64,000 nucleotides of DNA from Methanolobus psychrophilus R15 (GTDB lineage: Archaea; Halobacteriota; Methanosarcinia; Methanosarcinales; Methanosarcinaceae): positions 682,001-746,000 of the forward strand of contig CP003083.1 in the NCBI GenBank assembly GCA_000306725.1. The letters run 5' to 3'. A model generated the notes under the pieces. It was not told the origin of the DNA and made no database searches. It saw only the letters and a program-made list of their open reading frames with translations. The position numbers and the translations under genes were made by a program. Each line of letters begins with the position of its first letter. The stretch's first letter is position 1. Positions 27,801 through 37,527 of this stretch are shown one piece after another.

Positions 27801-29494
27801 TTGGTCTTCAAAATAGCTGTTTTTGTCTCTTTATCGTAGCTTATTATAGCATTGTTATTAATAGTCTGAGATATTTGATCAAGAGTTACATTATTACCAG
27901 ATACACGAATTCCAGTATCGTCTACTGGATCATACCTGCCTGAAGACAACGATCCAATATACCACCATTTTGCATAAGTGCCATATTCTATGATTGTTTC
28001 AGGATACAAGTACTTATTTTCGTAAACCTGTATGCAATCCATTTCAAGAATTCCATTAGCAGCCAATTCTAGCCTCGTAGCATTATTGAATGCATCTTCA
28101 AAATTTGCATATGCATAAGGTAACATCACACCATTATCCCATGCACTCCACCAGTCGTCCTCAGTTCTGATTATAGTAATTTCACGCCACTCATCACCTA
28201 TCCACCAGTGACTGCCTGGTGCTTGTCCAAGCCATCTTCTAGAAATTGGTATATATGCAGTATCTCCCCAATCTCTTCCTTCAAAACCGATGCGGTGGCT
28301 TACTATTGAGAAATAATCATGGAATTCATTAGCAGTCCATTCTAAAGTCCATCGCGGTGCTAAAGGTGCTCCACCATTGTAACGGGGTTCCTTTTCACCC
28401 CATACCCGGAAATATGCTATTTGAAGTATACCAGGATTGCGTACTTTGAATTTGAAAGTACCATAATTGATGTCAAATTTTGAAACTAGTAACATGCCAG
28501 AACTTGTAGAACTACCGGTATAATAACCATTTTCAATAAGGTTTTCTGACCTTGAATAACTTGGGAACTCCCTGCCCCATGGATCAGACACGTAACCTGT
28601 TCTCCAACTGCTATTCCGGTCAATGAAATAATCAATATAATCAGGGGCGTATTCATTAGGGAGAGTCGATATCAACCATTCCCTTATTAGCTTAGTCCCA
28701 TTATTGTAAGTCGCAACCGTCCTAATCTCCCATAGACAGTTAGAAGGCTGAGAGAAGTCACTTTCCGGCACAGTAAAACTGAAAGATTCTGTAGTACTGG
28801 ACTGCTTTTCCTTATTTACATGCCATACGTAATTAGCAATTTCTTCTTTGTTTGGCGGTAAGATGGAAAATTGAATAGTGTCACCACTTTCGACTAAAAA
28901 AGAATAATCATCATTACCAGTTTTGGTATTGTGGACAATATCAATGTCCCGGTTGCGGGTGTTTATTTGCATATATGGAGTGTTTGAAGAAGCTCTTGAG
29001 GAGCTATAAGTATAAGCACCTCCCCAACTAGGCTTTACAAGGAAAGAATAATACCCAGGCTCATTAATTACCGAACTTACATCAAAAGCATGCCAGCTAC
29101 CAGCCGAACCTGATGGAATCTCAGTTATTTTTGCATTAATGTTCTCTTTTATGGGCCTTCCATAATCCCATGTTATCTCGTTTGCATTCCAGTCAGGTGA
29201 AGTCCTTGATATTTCTGCATTTACGCCACTCACTTTATCGATCATATACAAATAGATCATAGCTGAATCAGTGTACTCAGGCACATAAAAATTAAGGTAT
29301 ACGTATTGGTTTTGAGTAGAAGACCATCGAGCTTTCAAAACAGACTCTTCTTCAAAGCTTTGTGTTGGATATAAGCTGTTAATATAGGTATCATTAACAG
29401 GTATGATTGTCAAAGATGTCGCTCCTGCCAATTGAGAAATAAATAAACACAAACAGAGCACAAAGAATTGCTTTTTCCAAGATTTAAGAGACAT
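24881..29494 (-). CDS. Giant secreted protein with a cohesin domain and a C-terminal dockerin
   Basis: 1537 residues. Signal peptide 1-25. N-terminal DNRLRE/disaggregatase-related beta domain (about 28-185; TYINSLYPTQSFEEESVLKARW). Ig-like and lectin-like segments follow (about 190-520), then a beta-helix-like part (about 560-900; AILKTNLTLSDGSGLVINNEKL). Two Ig-like SEDNPFVPG/ASIGESTNFIV modules span about 1000-1155. The cohesin is at about 1160-1298 (VVPSAGVVAPGETFSLDVYI, GAQLNMHYSTLASV) and two cadherin/Ig-type domains at about 1299-1475. The dockerin is at about 1480-1537, with duplicated calcium loops DVNQDGVVNILDI and DVNQDGIVNVQDL. Cohesin-dockerin pairs dock proteins with high affinity. 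Having both in one chain suggests a self-assembling or scaffold-linking surface protein. Substrate unknown. Confidence 0.87.
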   Translation of the reverse strand: MSLKSWKKQFFVLCLCLFISQLAGATSLTIIPVNDTYINSLYPTQSFEEESVLKARWSSTQNQYVYLNFYVPEYTDSAMIYLYMIDKVSGVNAEISRTSPDWNANEITWDYGRPIKENINAKITEIPSGSAGSWHAFDVSSVINEPGYYSFLVKPSWGGAYTYSSSRASSNTPYMQINTRNRDIDIVHNTKTGNDDYSFLVESGDTIQFSILPPNKEEIANYVWHVNKEKQSSTTESFSFTVPESDFSQPSNCLWEIRTVATYNNGTKLIREWLISTLPNEYAPDYIDYFIDRNSSWRTGYVSDPWGREFPSYSRSENLIENGYYTGSSTSSGMLLVSKFDINYGTFKFKVRNPGILQIAYFRVWGEKEPRYNGGAPLAPRWTLEWTANEFHDYFSIVSHRIGFEGRDWGDTAYIPISRRWLGQAPGSHWWIGDEWREITIIRTEDDWWSAWDNGVMLPYAYANFEDAFNNATRLELAANGILEMDCIQVYENKYLYPETIIEYGTYAKWWYIGSLSSGRYDPVDDTGIRVSGNNVTLDQISQTINNNAIISYDKETKTAILKTNLTLSDGSGLVINNEKLIMDTSSGSLSINPKVGATLKIINSTITATDNPMIWNFASSVSQNIFDPDNIRNVVEQTGTERNNGVYDYRGRFIVEDSIIDNTCNLFLDAPYEVIIKNTVFHNHSSVDYGDYTLRGAYVNHNNKKIQSKGEKGIWIAPRMDLTRFTIENISFVNPTTKVDLKVIGGHWIQNATTFKDSDLTEVSISAKKAYKFEYFVDYRDDTEPSTLALLNCKYLEGNLNVATDNASVQTKYYSDLLIEGATEGPINNAEILIHSSNALLPAESLLQYRDYIIDAYGPGQGGVTNYGVNHASYEQYSGGVHTRWYNALPLGTAFTDSNGRTALPNSGNPKNSVVLIDYVLTSDAGNLKKESLTYTLTANAPSGQSVSLTGISPDPTWYRENPNIPTYTITAIIPNNSTSGPSIIGFAPSEDNPFVPGSTKKFRVWTDEVLTNMNWYVDGVQVSSGLLEYDWSILEGSHTINFEGANGNGAVMQSWSISEKSQVPEGPKAPESSGSGTSYIPSATSFTASIGESTNFIVNTDEQFTSTQWYFNGAAVASDTTSYTQNWDASGSFTVSFEGTTDLGTTTRTWNVVVTGSEYSAISVVPSAGVVAPGETFSLDVYIDPKQPVTGAQLNMHYSTLASVTSVRDGGLFKMGGLSNTFQSGTIDNSAGVLRNVYSAIVGSGTVSTPGSMATVDMVAGASSGMLELTLSNVVLSDAYSNPAPYDITYASILVDTAPVFNAIPAMSVEEESALTFAVSATDADGDTLTYSGTSLPQGATFNAASGTFSWTPARGQAGTYTMGFEATDGYLNDIATAAITVTSLNSAPVITLFEPASGSEFEEGQVIDISVVAEDPEGEPLSYSLTINGVQVSSSAGYQWVTDYSCAGTHSIGVTVSDGNSQVSQTHTIMILDVHPRWDVNQDGVVNILDITLVGQNYGNTYSEDLPRWDVNQDGIVNVQDLSIVAAHFGETVQ

Positions 29495-29982
29495 ATTTAC
29501 CTCAAATTGTAAAGTGCTATTGAAGATAGATCACAAATTAGTATTCTATTAGTGCTCAGAAAGTATGGACATAGATATAAAAAGCATGAACATGCTATTA
29601 GCGACCAAAAACAGAGGATTATAAAAATATATATCTGGCTCGTAGAAATTCTCAATATTCAAGTAATCAGTCGGGACAACAATACTTTAAACCTGAGTTC
29701 CCAAAGTTTAAACGCATATCAGCAGGAGACGTAAATAGAATATGCCAGCGTGGGGTGATTTTAGCTTCTTGCCAAACCGAATAGTGTGCTAACTTATAAG
29801 CGCATAATTCGACATCATTATACGTTTATGTGCCTAATAATGAGGAAGTCAGGTTTAAATGTACTTCCACATCTTGATGATAATTGCTATTTTTAGCCCT
29901 ATATTGCCGATTTTGACAGGTGTTCTACAGAGCCACAAAATAATAGGTAAAGGTAACTTTACATAATGTTGGAGACTTCCCT
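29495..29982. other. Intergenic region between giant protein gene and glycan cluster
   Basis: About 490 A/T-rich bases. A leftward TATA-like TTTTTATATC near 29574-29583 would serve the giant protein gene. The 3' end of the glycan gene run shows no clear terminator hairpin. No gene is seen. Confidence 0.45.
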
Positions 29983-31413
29983 TTATACTATCTTTTTTAA
30001 ACGAAATATTTTATTAAACGCTTTTATATCATAAGAGTCGATCCATCCCGTATAATAAAGGATGCCTACATATAATGGAACAGAGAAAGGACAAAGGACT
30101 AACATATTATATTGCCCTAGTCCGAATAGAAATACTGATACAGAAAATGCACCGAATAAAGGATAACTTAATTCGCGAGTGAGAGGTACATTAATTACAT
30201 TTTTGTATATCCAATATATTCCGAAGACCATTACAATCATTTCTGTTAACAAAGTAGCAATGGCAGCACCATTATAACTATAATGGGGAATCAAACTCGC
30301 ATTCATAATAACATTTAAAAAAGCTGCAAAAGCTGAAATCTTGGCAATCATCTTCTGGTTATTACTCGATATATAAGTGAAACTCAAAAGAATATTAATA
30401 AACATCACGGCTGTGGCCCAAATAAGTATTCTTAATACAGTTACCGAGTTATTGTACTCAGTACCATACATGAAGGAGATAATCCATTCAGCAAATGTTG
30501 TGGCAAGGACAGCTAAAAAAAGACCGGAAGCTAGCAGATATTTAAAGGATCTGATATAAGATTGAGTAAAATTAGTGTGTGAAGACTTGTAATATTGCGA
30601 CATTAAAGGAAAAACAGAAGTCATAAATACTGAGGGAACAAATACTAAAGCTTCTGTCAGCCTGTATGCTGCACTGTAGTAACCTACTGCTATGTTTGAT
30701 TTCATGAACTGTAACATCACGACATCAATACGGAAATAAATCATTGTAAAAACTGATGCTACCGCTATAGGTAATGCTTCTAACATTATGTTTTTTAGTA
30801 GCGCAGTGTTTAATTTAAAAGATGGAACTACAAATCTCTTTGAAAATAAATACATAAGCAGATTATGGATCAAATCTGAAACAATAGATGCAAGTACAAA
30901 ATAGCCAAGCGACTGATTGTAATAGATTCCAGCATAAACAGCTATCAAAAAGAATATTCGACTGGCAATGCTAAAGAAAACAGAATACTCCATCTTTAAT
31001 TTTGTTTCATAGATGACACCATATGCACTAACACTAGTGATTAAAAGCCCTAAACTTGCAATATAAAGAGTACTTTCAATATGGCTAGGATAATCCAAAA
31101 AATAGATTGTTGATAATGACAAAACGAAAGCTACAAAAGATAAAATAACTTTCAGTATTGTTGCGTTCCCAATTAAAATGCTAGCATCTTCAGGTTTCTT
31201 TGAAATCTCTCTAACCAAAACATTATGCACTCCCATATCAGGTATAAACCCAAAAAAGTAAATAAATGCAAAAGCAAAAGAAAATGTTCCAAATTCTTCA
31301 GGTCCTAAATATCGTGCAATATAGAGTAATATTAAAAAACTTATTATTTTTGTTGCAACTCTTCCGAATAGTAAATAACCTGAGTTGCGTGCAATTTTTA
31401 AGATAGTGGACAT
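29983..31413 (-). CDS. Polysaccharide/oligosaccharide flippase (MOP superfamily, Wzx-like)
   Basis: 476 residues with 12-14 predicted membrane helices. The start resembles the family pattern: GYLLFGRVATKIISFLILLYIARYLGPEEFGTFSFAFAF, i.e. N-terminal amphipathic helix and YLGPEEFG. It would flip lipid-linked glycans across the membrane. Twelve bases downstream of a glycosyltransferase gene and last in the run. Could also be called AglR-like by role, which is inference. Confidence 0.87.
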   Translation of the reverse strand: MSTILKIARNSGYLLFGRVATKIISFLILLYIARYLGPEEFGTFSFAFAFIYFFGFIPDMGVHNVLVREISKKPEDASILIGNATILKVILSFVAFVLSLSTIYFLDYPSHIESTLYIASLGLLITSVSAYGVIYETKLKMEYSVFFSIASRIFFLIAVYAGIYYNQSLGYFVLASIVSDLIHNLLMYLFSKRFVVPSFKLNTALLKNIMLEALPIAVASVFTMIYFRIDVVMLQFMKSNIAVGYYSAAYRLTEALVFVPSVFMTSVFPLMSQYYKSSHTNFTQSYIRSFKYLLASGLFLAVLATTFAEWIISFMYGTEYNNSVTVLRILIWATAVMFINILLSFTYISSNNQKMIAKISAFAAFLNVIMNASLIPHYSYNGAAIATLLTEMIVMVFGIYWIYKNVINVPLTRELSYPLFGAFSVSVFLFGLGQYNMLVLCPFSVPLYVGILYYTGWIDSYDIKAFNKIFRLKKIV

Positions 31414-31425
31414 GGAATGAACTCC

Positions 31426-32553
31426 TTAAGGTTTTAGCAAGGAGGAATAGAGATCAAGAGTTTGCTTACAAATGATTTCCCATGAATAGTCCAATACTCT
31501 CTTCATACCTTTTTCACTTAACTCTTTTTTCATTGAAGTATTGGAAAGCAAAAGTAAAATACATCTTGCCATATCTTGCACATCTTCTTGATTAAACAAA
31601 ATTCCATATTTCCCATACTCTAAAATATCAGGGATTCCACCAACATTTGACGCTACAACAGGAATGCCTGCTTCTAAGGCTTCTAGAACTACAATTCCAA
31701 AAGTTTCATATCTAGAAGGAATCACGAAAACATCACATTCATGTAAAAAAACCTGTTTATCGTGTTCAGATAAGAAACCTAGGAAAGTTATATTGCTTTC
31801 CAAACCTAACTTTTGTGCTAATTTCTTTAAATTTGATGCTTGAGGACCTTGCCCTGCAACATATAAATGAATATCGGGAACTTGTTTTTTTACATAGTAT
31901 AAAGAAGATATTAGCAAATCAACTCCTTTAAATTTTATAAGTCTCCCTATGAAAAATAGAGAAGGGTGAGAGACTGAAGGATTTTCAAATTTTGACCCCC
32001 CTTCTTGAAGTGCAGAGAAATTAATTCCATTGGGTAGATAGATGATTTTAGGATTCGGACCAATTGCCAACTCTACTTCATTTTTTATCCATTTAGAAAC
32101 TGCAATAATAGAATCTGCATTTTTCAAAGCCTCCTTTTCAAAAAAGGGATTTAAGAAAAAGCTTAAATTTAGGTATGCTCGTATTGCATGTGAGCGTTTT
32201 ACTTTTATTGAAGCCAATCCATGAGTAGTAATTACAATAGGAAATGGCATTTTTGCCAAGGGCGAATAGGGAGGATATGTAAAATGCAAATGCACTATAT
32301 CAGGATTTATTTCAATTATTTTATTTTGTATACTTTTATAAGAATACCAGTATCCGGAAGTTGGAAAAGAGACTTTTTTTACTAAATGAACAGTATATCC
32401 TTGCATGTGAAGGATTTCATTCGTGTCTGCAAAAGACACAACATGGAAATCAATAGCAGAATTTATTTTTAAAGAATTAGAAATCAAGTTATTAACAACT
32501 GTATAAGCACCACCACTCAGTTCATTCCATTCGGCAACGTGAACAATTCTCAT
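31426..32553 (-). CDS. Glycosyltransferase family 4 (GT-B)
   Basis: 375 residues. The N-terminal half has HVAEWNELSGGAYTVVNNL and HLHFTYPP. The C-terminal GT1/4 nucleotide-sugar domain has FIGRLIKFKGVDLLI, LYVAGQGPQ, FLGFLSEHDK and PSRYETFGIVVLEALEAGIPVVAS, with the E-x7-E retaining signature in the last motif. Donor and acceptor cannot be read. Directly followed by the flippase gene. Confidence 0.88.
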   Translation of the reverse strand: MRIVHVAEWNELSGGAYTVVNNLISNSLKINSAIDFHVVSFADTNEILHMQGYTVHLVKKVSFPTSGYWYSYKSIQNKIIEINPDIVHLHFTYPPYSPLAKMPFPIVITTHGLASIKVKRSHAIRAYLNLSFFLNPFFEKEALKNADSIIAVSKWIKNEVELAIGPNPKIIYLPNGINFSALQEGGSKFENPSVSHPSLFFIGRLIKFKGVDLLISSLYYVKKQVPDIHLYVAGQGPQASNLKKLAQKLGLESNITFLGFLSEHDKQVFLHECDVFVIPSRYETFGIVVLEALEAGIPVVASNVGGIPDILEYGKYGILFNQEDVQDMARCILLLLSNTSMKKELSEKGMKRVLDYSWEIICKQTLDLYSSLLKP

Positions 32554-32687
32554 AATAATTCTCCTTTCAGAATTTCGTTTTTAGTACAAAATAAATCTAA
32601 TTAGTAAATATACGAATGTATATATAAATAGTACATCATTTGCCCTTATTTAAACACAAATTGTAATCTCTCCATTTGAATTTAAAA

Positions 32688-33827
32688 TTACATAATCGAT
32701 AGATACAGAGAATAATAATTGTCCAAACATTGATGTAATGTAAACTTTTCTTTAAAAATTGTAATAGATTTCTCTTTCATTGATGAATAATTACCATAGT
32801 TAAATAAATCTATAACTTTTTGTGCTAGTAAATCGATGTCTCGTTTAATTATATAACCCGTAATTCCATCCACAACAACTTCTTTTGTACCACCTGAATC
32901 ATAGCCTATTACAGGAATTCCAATGGACATAGCCTCAATTGCAGTATACGGACAAGCTTCCTCAAAAAGAGAAGGCATTACAACACAGGAAGAAATACTA
33001 TATATCTCATAAATATCTGGAACATTGCCTGTAAATACAAAATAATCTTCAATGTTTAACTCTTTTATTTTACTTTTTATATGATTTTCACATTCACCAC
33101 TTCCCACAAGCACAAATTTAACATTGCGGACTTGAGCTATAATCTGAGGAGCTGCTTTTACTAAGTGATACGCACCCTTGTCTTTTCGGAGACTTACGCA
33201 TGTCACAACAAATTCATTAGATAGTCCAAGCTTCTGTTTTATATTATCTAAGTTGTAACTCTGTTCTAGAATTTTAGCATCAATTCCATTGTATATCACT
33301 AGCGATTTTTTTGTCTTAATGCAATACTGTTTAAAATAGTTATCTCTTACAAATTGAGAAACACATACTATTTTCTCAATTCCATGATCGAAAAGGATCG
33401 AATTTATCAAGTAGTAAATTTTGCGCAAATTATTATGTAATCGGTTTTTTGCTGTTTTACCACCCATATGACCTGTATAAATAATTTTAGTAGTGCATAT
33501 GTATTTTAAATAATTAACTATTGTATGGATTGGATAGAAATGAAGATGCATTATTATGGGATTATATATCTTAATTAAAGTATAAATTTTAACAACATTA
33601 AAAATATTATATTTTGAGGGTTTGATTATTTCTATTTTAGCTCCAGCTTCCAGTAAGAGTAATTCAACTTCTGGTATGGGTTCATCTCTAAATACAACAA
33701 TATGTTGGAACCCATTTACTGTGAGAATTTCAGTCATTCCAATCATAAACTTTTCAAAAGAACCCAGTCGCTTGGGAGATATATCGCATATAGAGATAAT
33801 ACAGTCTTTAGGGCAATCATTAATCAT
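32688..33827 (-). CDS. Glycosyltransferase family 4 (GT-B)
   Basis: 379 residues. Landmarks are ICDISPKRLGSFEKFMIGM at the start, IYTGHMGGKT, VSLRKDKGAYHLVKAAP, FVLVGSGECE, FTGNVPDI and PSLFEEACPYTAIEAMSIGIPVIGYDSGG (E-x7-E). Strong A/T-rich codon use compared with the upstream cluster genes (37.5-40.8 kb) suggests a different origin. Its start overlaps the stop of the next upstream gene by one base (TAATG). Confidence 0.87.
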   Translation of the reverse strand: MINDCPKDCIISICDISPKRLGSFEKFMIGMTEILTVNGFQHIVVFRDEPIPEVELLLLEAGAKIEIIKPSKYNIFNVVKIYTLIKIYNPIIMHLHFYPIHTIVNYLKYICTTKIIYTGHMGGKTAKNRLHNNLRKIYYLINSILFDHGIEKIVCVSQFVRDNYFKQYCIKTKKSLVIYNGIDAKILEQSYNLDNIKQKLGLSNEFVVTCVSLRKDKGAYHLVKAAPQIIAQVRNVKFVLVGSGECENHIKSKIKELNIEDYFVFTGNVPDIYEIYSISSCVVMPSLFEEACPYTAIEAMSIGIPVIGYDSGGTKEVVVDGITGYIIKRDIDLLAQKVIDLFNYGNYSSMKEKSITIFKEKFTLHQCLDNYYSLYLSIM

Positions 33828-34957
33828 TATTTCACATCTCTTTCCAAAAATTGTGAGTAAACATCAATATAATCTCCTATAACATAATTCCATCTATATG
33901 CAGAGGCGAAACATTTTTGTCTTTTTATTAGCGCTTCATCAAATGCATTTAAATAACTATTATGAAGAACCTCAAATATAGTATCTACACTTGGTTCAAA
34001 TGAACACAACTGATGATTACCCATAACTGTAAAATCATAAATTCCTGCTTTTCTAGAAAAATAAACTGGACAATTTGCAGATGCAAAAGCCTCAATGCAT
34101 GATATTGGAACATTATCCCAAATAGAAGGATATATAGCAAGGTTTACTTTTTCCAGATAATTTTTTATTGTTTCTTTGCCAACATTGCCAAGCAAAAATA
34201 CATTGGCTTTCAAATTTAAATCATGAACTAGTTTTGCGATATGCTTTTCTTGTGGACCACTGCCTGCAATATATAGGAAAGCGGATTTTACATTATCCAC
34301 TGATAAAAACTTGCTAAAACCTTTAATTAGAAGGTCAACTCCTTTTTCGGGAGATAAACGACCATGATAAAATACTTCGAAGTGAGACTCATCTCTGCAT
34401 AATGAATTGCACTCCTGCAAGTACCAGAAATCTTCTATGCCATTAGGAATGACCTTTGGGGTCTTTACACCATATTTCTCTGTAACTAATGTTTTAAAAA
34501 GATAAGAATTAACAATTAGTTGATCGGAACTTTTTAAAAGTTGAGGTAATGCTAGATAGGTTGGTATATAAGAATAGTCAATTATATGATTATGCTTATA
34601 ATTAAGGTTTACTTCAGTTCTAATCTCTCCATGATAATTCAGAATTAAAGAGTTTTTATTTATCTTGCTGTACAAATGCAATAAAAACTTACTGTTTGGA
34701 AATAAATGGGGACTCAGAGGAATATGGATAATATCGCTATTCTTTACAGAAACTATTTCTCTCCCAGTATATACATGTATATCTTGGAACTTCTTTTTCA
34801 GTTCCTCTTTATTCTGAGACGAAGAGAAAATAGAAATATCATTAAAAGGCAACTCATCTCTTAATTCAAGAAGAGATAAAAAAATGTTTCTTCCTACTGC
34901 TGAAGGAGCACCTGTGCTTAAAGGGTAATAGAATATTAAATTAATATTATCTTTCAT
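33827..34957 (-). CDS. Glycosyltransferase family 4 (GT-B)
   Basis: 376 residues. YYPLSTGAPSAVGRNIF at the start and HYHG-type FYHGRLSPEKGVDLLIKGF, LYIAGSGPQEKHI, LLGNVGKETI, YPSIWDNVPISCIEAFASANCPVYFSRKAG further on. The final motif is a weakened E-x7-E form. Coupled to the downstream transferase gene by a TAATG overlap. A/T-rich like its partner. Confidence 0.85.
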   Translation of the reverse strand: MKDNINLIFYYPLSTGAPSAVGRNIFLSLLELRDELPFNDISIFSSSQNKEELKKKFQDIHVYTGREIVSVKNSDIIHIPLSPHLFPNSKFLLHLYSKINKNSLILNYHGEIRTEVNLNYKHNHIIDYSYIPTYLALPQLLKSSDQLIVNSYLFKTLVTEKYGVKTPKVIPNGIEDFWYLQECNSLCRDESHFEVFYHGRLSPEKGVDLLIKGFSKFLSVDNVKSAFLYIAGSGPQEKHIAKLVHDLNLKANVFLLGNVGKETIKNYLEKVNLAIYPSIWDNVPISCIEAFASANCPVYFSRKAGIYDFTVMGNHQLCSFEPSVDTIFEVLHNSYLNAFDEALIKRQKCFASAYRWNYVIGDYIDVYSQFLERDVK

Positions 34958-35094
34958 ATGATATCCTGCGATTTTTAACTGGAAGGTATTGAAATGCCAC
35001 TTTCCATCATTATATAATAGTACTTGTCAATTTTCTCATTTATCTTAATAATCGAGTATTAAAAATGTCACTAATGCAAGAGACATAAAATCCA

Positions 35095-36663
35095 CTAAAT
35101 TTGTTCATCATGATTGAAATACCATAAAGCTATTCTGGTATTATCATAAATTTTATTGTAGTGTTGATTTACTACACTTGTGACAGGTTTTGCATAATAT
35201 TTGTCTTGAACGAAATAGTTAAACCCTTTCAACTGACTAAGTGATGTAGCTGTTTGTCTTAACCATTCCATACGGCCTTCTATAGTAGTGCCTGATTTAA
35301 CAGCATATGGCCCCTCAAAGTAAAAATCCTTTTCTCTGTAAGTGTGTCGGACATATTCGATTTCACTTGCGTTAATGAATCCATAAGCCAAATTACCAGC
35401 GCCTATAGAGGGTGTAATTGGACGGCCTTCAGAAATAGCGAACATTCTCCCTGTTTCAAATGCGGTATCCAATCCATAAGAGTTTGAAGGGACATGAGTC
35501 CTACTCCACATACCCGCCACATGAGTTTCATCCCTCATGTACCAATATGCATCAGATTCTCCGGTTCTATTGTGATTATAATAGCCTGAAAAAGCCACGG
35601 TCGATAATATTGCTACTACTAGAACTGATGTTACAAACTTTTTGTGAACTGCAATTATAGTCATATTGTAAAAAGATATACCAATGAATAAGACAATAAA
35701 CAATAATAAAATATAAGCTCCATAAGCATGAGAATAAATAGCAGGGATTAAAAACGTTATAATCGTAAGTAAGAAAATTTCTTTTGTAGACTTGTCTTTT
35801 TTAAACAAAGTATAAATAAAGCCCCCTACTGCTAGAATCAATAATGGACCGGTTTGCCTTAAAATACTTATTGAAGAGGTTATGAGCCAACTATATCTAG
35901 AGCCTGAATCAACTAATGATCGAGTGATAAAAGGCATCCCAATAAATGCTATTATTAAGAAAATGATTATATAATGAGTATATGGTTTCAATCTATCAAG
36001 ATATGTGGTCTTTTCCAATATCAAGAGACTTATGTATACTGCAATTATCGGGATAAGGAAAAAGCCATAATGATGGATAGAAAACAGAAATACACTTAAC
36101 AGGAACAGAAGAAGCGCTTTCTTTAGCAGACTCATTTCTACCAGAAGAAGGTAAATGAACAAAGGCAAAGTGATTATAAAAAGACCTCTAGTGCTTACTT
36201 CCCAAGTAGAGAAAAGCATAACACCAGGTGCAATTGAAAAGAACAAAGCTACTCCATATTTGTAAATGAAATTAGAGAAAAATCTGCCTGCTAAAACATA
36301 CGCAGTGAAAATGGAAATAACACCAGTAACTACACAGTAGATTAATATCACTATCTCCATCTCTATTCCCATAAGTTGATGCATACCGGATAGAATAAAA
36401 GGTACTGCGCTGGCATATGAAAGTGCATAAAAACCGAATGCAGAAAGCCAATGAATCCACCATTGAGCATCACCAAAGATTGATATTGAATTTGCAAGTG
36501 AGTGAATGAAGAAAGAGTCATATCCTTTTTCATGGGGGATACTGGGAATACGTATCACTAAATTGAGCAAAACCAGTAAAGAAAGCAAAACTAGTTTGGC
36601 GCTCTTGCCTCTGAGAAAGAAGTTTTTAGCAGCAGAGAGAGTTTTTTGTTCCATGTTAATCAA
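35095..36663 (-). CDS. Polytopic GT-C-like membrane protein (glycosyltransferase candidate)
   Basis: 522 residues with about ten to twelve helices in the first 380, then a soluble C-terminal part (about 385-522). The acidic segment PHEKGYDSFFIHSLANSIS after the first helix is where GT-C enzymes place their catalytic acidic loop. Repeated helix pairs and HHYGFF also fit. It lacks the WWDYG motif of STT3/AglB oligosaccharyltransferase, so a dolichyl-phosphate-sugar-dependent transferase is more likely. Overlaps the upstream GT2 gene by eight bases. Confidence 0.65.
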   Translation of the reverse strand: MINMEQKTLSAAKNFFLRGKSAKLVLLSLLVLLNLVIRIPSIPHEKGYDSFFIHSLANSISIFGDAQWWIHWLSAFGFYALSYASAVPFILSGMHQLMGIEMEIVILIYCVVTGVISIFTAYVLAGRFFSNFIYKYGVALFFSIAPGVMLFSTWEVSTRGLFIITLPLFIYLLLVEMSLLKKALLLFLLSVFLFSIHHYGFFLIPIIAVYISLLILEKTTYLDRLKPYTHYIIIFLIIAFIGMPFITRSLVDSGSRYSWLITSSISILRQTGPLLILAVGGFIYTLFKKDKSTKEIFLLTIITFLIPAIYSHAYGAYILLLFIVLFIGISFYNMTIIAVHKKFVTSVLVVAILSTVAFSGYYNHNRTGESDAYWYMRDETHVAGMWSRTHVPSNSYGLDTAFETGRMFAISEGRPITPSIGAGNLAYGFINASEIEYVRHTYREKDFYFEGPYAVKSGTTIEGRMEWLRQTATSLSQLKGFNYFVQDKYYAKPVTSVVNQHYNKIYDNTRIALWYFNHDEQI

Positions 36664-37516
36664 AAAATTCCTTATACTTATTTCTGTAGTAACATCTTAC
36701 TTCTGGAATATGAATCTTTTCTTTAATAAAGAACACTCCATAAACAAAACCGTACAAATAAGCAACGCCTATGTAGTAAGGACGCTTTAAACAATATTTT
36801 ACAGACTTAAATAGTACATATAAAGGATGATAGCCCCGATAATAGTCAGATTTACCACGGGTTTTATAGCCTTTCCAGAAGCCTTCGGTGCTGGTTGTAG
36901 GGCGAGCGGTGATGGCTATTATGTCATTGTATTTCATGATCTTCCAGCCACCCAGGATGGCCAATACATTTGACACAGAATCTGCAGAGTAACTTTGGGG
37001 GAAACCGCCGGAATCTTCGAAGCATTTCTTTCTCCAGACCCGCAGACCGCCTATTGGATTTTGTGAACGTCCGGTCTCATTGACCAAGGAACCATTCAGG
37101 TAATAAGCAGCCGAACCGCTACACACGCCTATACACGGATCACTGTTCATGCGTTCAAGTATCGACTCGAAGAAGTCTTTCCCCAGAAGCATATCGGCAT
37201 CTATCAAAGAGATAAAATCACAAGGGATGTCATTATTCTCACAAAAGCCAATTGCATACTTTATTGCATGATCTACAATCTTAGAGTAATGAAAAGTGAG
37301 GTCCCTCACTGATTCGACCCCGTGGATTATGTGGACCCACCCATATTTCCCCTCAAAATCTCTCAGGATATCAGGGGTTGAGTCCGTACTGCCGTCATCA
37401 ACGATTACCCATAGATTTGGCTTAATAGTATTATTAAGAACCGATTCGATCAGTCCCGGTAATGACTTCTCTTCGTTTTTACAAGGAGTCACGATAATAT
37501 AATCATTTTTTCCCAT
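36656..37516 (-). CDS. Glycosyltransferase family 2 (GT-A)
   Basis: 286 residues: YIIVTPCKNEEKSLPGLIESVL, VDDGSTDSTPDIL, the metal-binding LIDADMLL, GGLRVWRKKCFEDSGGFP, and a C-terminal hydrophobic stretch (about 245-265) that may dip into the membrane. GT2 enzymes of this kind use polyprenyl-phosphate or nucleotide-sugar acceptors. Between the DUF354 gene (11 bases upstream) and the GT-C-like gene (overlap). Confidence 0.88.
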   Translation of the reverse strand: MGKNDYIIVTPCKNEEKSLPGLIESVLNNTIKPNLWVIVDDGSTDSTPDILRDFEGKYGWVHIIHGVESVRDLTFHYSKIVDHAIKYAIGFCENNDIPCDFISLIDADMLLGKDFFESILERMNSDPCIGVCSGSAAYYLNGSLVNETGRSQNPIGGLRVWRKKCFEDSGGFPQSYSADSVSNVLAILGGWKIMKYNDIIAITARPTTSTEGFWKGYKTRGKSDYYRGYHPLYVLFKSVKYCLKRPYYIGVAYLYGFVYGVFFIKEKIHIPEVRCYYRNKYKEFFD

Positions 37517-37527
37517 AACTCACCCGA

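Noticed and set aside
35095-36663. Oligosaccharyltransferase AglB/STT3
   Set aside because: Polytopic with a soluble C-terminus, but no WWDYG motif and far too short a C-terminal domain.
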